Below, one piece after another: positions 61,867 to 64,000 of a stretch of 64,000 bases of DNA (position 1 is its first letter; every line of letters starts with the position of its first letter). Under the pieces are notes generated by a model. It did not search any database. It had not been told where the DNA came from and was given only the letters and a program-made list of their open reading frames with translations. A program made the position numbers and the translations under genes. The DNA comes from Citrus sinensis (lineage: Eukaryota; Streptophyta; Magnoliopsida; Sapindales; Rutaceae): assembly GCF_022201045.2 (NCBI RefSeq), contig NC_068563.1:7874001-7938000 (forward strand), in the 5' to 3' direction.

Positions 61867-64000
61867 GCGAAGGGGAATTTAAGAAGAGGGGAGGAGAAGT
61901 GGTAGAATGACATTAGGGCATGTTGGCATAAGGAACAACGACGCGATGAAAGGTAGGACCACCAGAGGATTTGGTGGTGAAATGGGCAACCGATCTTTAC
62001 GAGGAGAAAGTCAGGGGGGAGGAGATCAATCCCAGGAGAGGCAGGGCTTTGATAATGATTATGGAGTTGGGAATGCAGAGAAAATGGAACTCCGGCAACA
62101 CCTGCATGTCGTCGAGCAAGAATGAGATCAGGTTGCAGCACGTGATCCTGGTCGAGCTATACAACTAGAGGAAGAAGTGCCTAGACTAGCAGAGATAATA
62201 GATGACATGCAAGAAAAGAGCAGAGCACCTGGTTGGAGGATAATGCTGGATGGTGAATCACCCCTCTCTGCAGAAATCATGAGTGCAGTCATCTCGAGGG
62301 ATTTTCGCTTTCCAGACCTCAAGTACTCAGGGCGAACCGATCCGTTGGTACACATAGAGTACTTTAATGATATAACTGAGGTGCAGAGATTATCTCAGGC
62401 ACAAAAGTACAGGGTGTTTCCGCTGTTGTTAGAGGGATGAGCACGTGAGTGGTACCAGAAGCTTCCTCGAAGGAGCATTAAGTCGTTCGAGCAGATATGC
62501 CTGGAATTTGCGGAGTAGTTTCGGGGGGCAATGACACCTGAAGATGATGTGATAGAACTGGCAAGCATGAAGCAATGAGAGGATGAAACCCTTCGGGAGT
62601 TCATCAAAAGGTTCTATCGCGGTGTCCTCAATTTGGGGGCCTTCAACCATCCCCGGACATTGAGGGGACTGAAAGAAAGGGTGAAGATAGGACGGATGTG
62701 GTACAATTTAAGGAGTCTAGTCTTTCAGACATATTTTACCGCTTACGAGTAGGCCAAAAGGGACATAGAAATTGAGGAGAAAAGACAGCACATATTAAAA
62801 TAGACCAACTGGAAGGGTTGAGGAGGAAAGAAAAGAGAGCTCAACCAGGAAACGGACCGATTAAGAGAAAGGACCACCATGCCTCAGGTAGTGGTACAAG
62901 AGGCCGGGTCACCTCTTATGAGCCTCATTAGAGGCCACCCCAATATCAGTGCAGCATGATGCAACCTCGTTGTTCACCAACCAGAGATTCCTAGAGAAGG
63001 CATGACCAGACATTTAGTCATCCTTATCCACACCCACACGGTGGTAGAGGAAGCAGACCAGAAGCACTGCTGCCCCCTCTAGCTCAGAACGACACCCATA
63101 GGGAAAGGGCGGTGCATATGATCGAGCAGAGCCAAAGCTATGGGCAGTATACCTATTTGAAAATACCCATGGACGAGGTGTATGAGACCATAAAGGACCG
63201 GGGATTACTTTATTCCCCTGCCCCAATAACAAAGCCGCCCAACAAAAGAGATAAAAGACGGTATTGCAAGTTTTATGGAACCCACAGTCATACCACAACC
63301 GAATGCAGGGATCTCAGGACTCAGATTGAAGATTTAATGAGAAATCATTACTTGGACGAGTTTGTAGATGGGGCTATCCCGGTGGTGGGTTTGTCATGTG
63401 AAGGGGAGCAGAGTAACAAAAACATGAGCCACCAATCACTGATGGTAAGGGTAATTGTTGGGGGTCCAACGTTGGTAGGAGACTCCAACAGATCGAGGAA
63501 GAACTACGCTAGGTATGCCATGACTAGCAAAGAGGTGTTCTTCAGTACCCCAGCAGCCAAGCGAGCAAGAATCATGCAAGTATCGATCATGTGGACAGAT
63601 GAGGATGAAGAGGGTATTCTATATCCACATGAGGATGCTTTAGTCATTAAAGCCACTACTGTCAGCAAGAAGTTTGATCGGATCTCGGTAGACACGAGAA
63701 GCTCAGTCAATGTTCTGTTCAAATTGACTCTGGAGGAGATGGGAATCGCATACTTGAGGTTGGAGCACACTAATACCTCTTTGAAGGGGTTTGATGGAGG
63801 AAAGTTAGTTCCCCTAGGCATAGTCGAGCTGCCCAATCACAATAGGCAGCTCTCCGACATAAAAAACTATGATCCTGAATTTTGTAGTTGTCGATGAAAG
63901 GAGTCTTAACTAGATGATTTTAGGCCGCCCCTTTCTGAGGATGAGCAAGGCAATACTCTCTAATCATTACTTAGTTCTCAAGTATCGGGTGAATGGAGTA
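61867..64000 (+). pseudogene. Degenerate Ty3/gypsy gag-protease region, cut by the window end
   Basis: LTR-retrotransposon polyprotein remnant. From about 62180, gag sequence is readable (FPDLKYSGRTDPLVHIEYFN, then AREWYQKLPRRSIKSFEQIC and ETLREFIKRFYRGVLNLGAF) but broken by several in-frame stops, for example near 62438, 62518, 62577 and 62752. At 63112-63897 a 261-codon frame holds a zinc-knuckle-like CKFYGTHSHTTTEC and the start of a retropepsin domain. The catalytic DTG is replaced by DTR (VDTRSSVNVLF), so the protease would be inactive. A stop near 63897 is followed by more protease/linker sequence (GRPFLRMSKAILSNHYLVL after a frame change). No LTR is seen within the window. Confidence 0.85.

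Noticed and set aside
1..64000. tRNA, rRNA or other structured RNA genes
   Set aside because: I found no cloverleaf-compatible tRNA or rRNA segment; tRNA-like words occur only inside SINE or retrotransposon primer-binding contexts.

Overview
This is nuclear DNA from a flowering plant, most likely a woody eudicot. The genes have many short introns with GT..AG borders, the spacers are AT-rich, and the window is full of plant MITEs (short non-autonomous DNA transposons) and LTR retrotransposons. An X-intrinsic-protein aquaporin (a subfamily absent from Brassicaceae and monocots) argues against both groups. My impression from protein similarity is Rutaceae (Citrus-like), but that is only an impression.

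Layout. 0.9-1.6 kb (-): XIP-type aquaporin with a shortened helix 2. 1.7-8.4 kb: spacer with an hAT-type MITE, a SINE and a Mutator-type MITE. 8.5-10.7 kb (+): COBRA-like GPI-anchored wall protein, first exon not found. 13.2-17.6 kb (+): MTA/SAH nucleosidase (MTN), 8 exons, 253 aa. 18.3-19.6 kb (+): anther-type polyketide synthase LAP5/PKSB, 2 exons, 387 aa. 20.3-23.8 kb (-): ERD2-like ER membrane protein, 6 exons, 272 aa. 23.9-26.3 kb: three Mutator-type MITEs, one inserted inside another of its own family. 27.3-30.9 kb (-): cytosolic alkaline/neutral invertase, 4 exons, 565 aa. 31-39 kb: spacer with two hAT-type elements and a Tourist-like MITE carrying a Mutator-type MITE. 39.3-52.0 kb (+): URB2/NPA2 ribosome-biogenesis gene, 10 exons, 2093 aa, with a 2.05-kb gag-only LTR retrotransposon in intron 4. 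53.8-56.3 kb: two convergent genes for related small membrane proteins. 56.6-64 kb: a repeat-rich tail with a Tourist-like MITE, nested hAT-type elements (one with a possible captured 5' exon), an NLR resistance-gene fragment fused to a 1.78-kb copy of URB2 exons 5-6, and a degenerate Ty3/gypsy gag-protease region running off the end.

The host genes do not form one pathway: methionine salvage (MTN), pollen-wall sporopollenin (LAP5), cell-wall assembly (COBRA-like), sucrose cleavage (invertase), ER biology (ERD2-like) and 60S ribosome maturation (URB2). The order MTN-LAP5-ERD2L-invertase looks like the un-fractionated form of two separate Arabidopsis chromosome-4 neighbourhoods. Exon borders were set by hand from reading frame, splice signals and family knowledge. 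The summed CDS lengths of the five fully resolved multi-exon genes all divide by three. No databases were searched.
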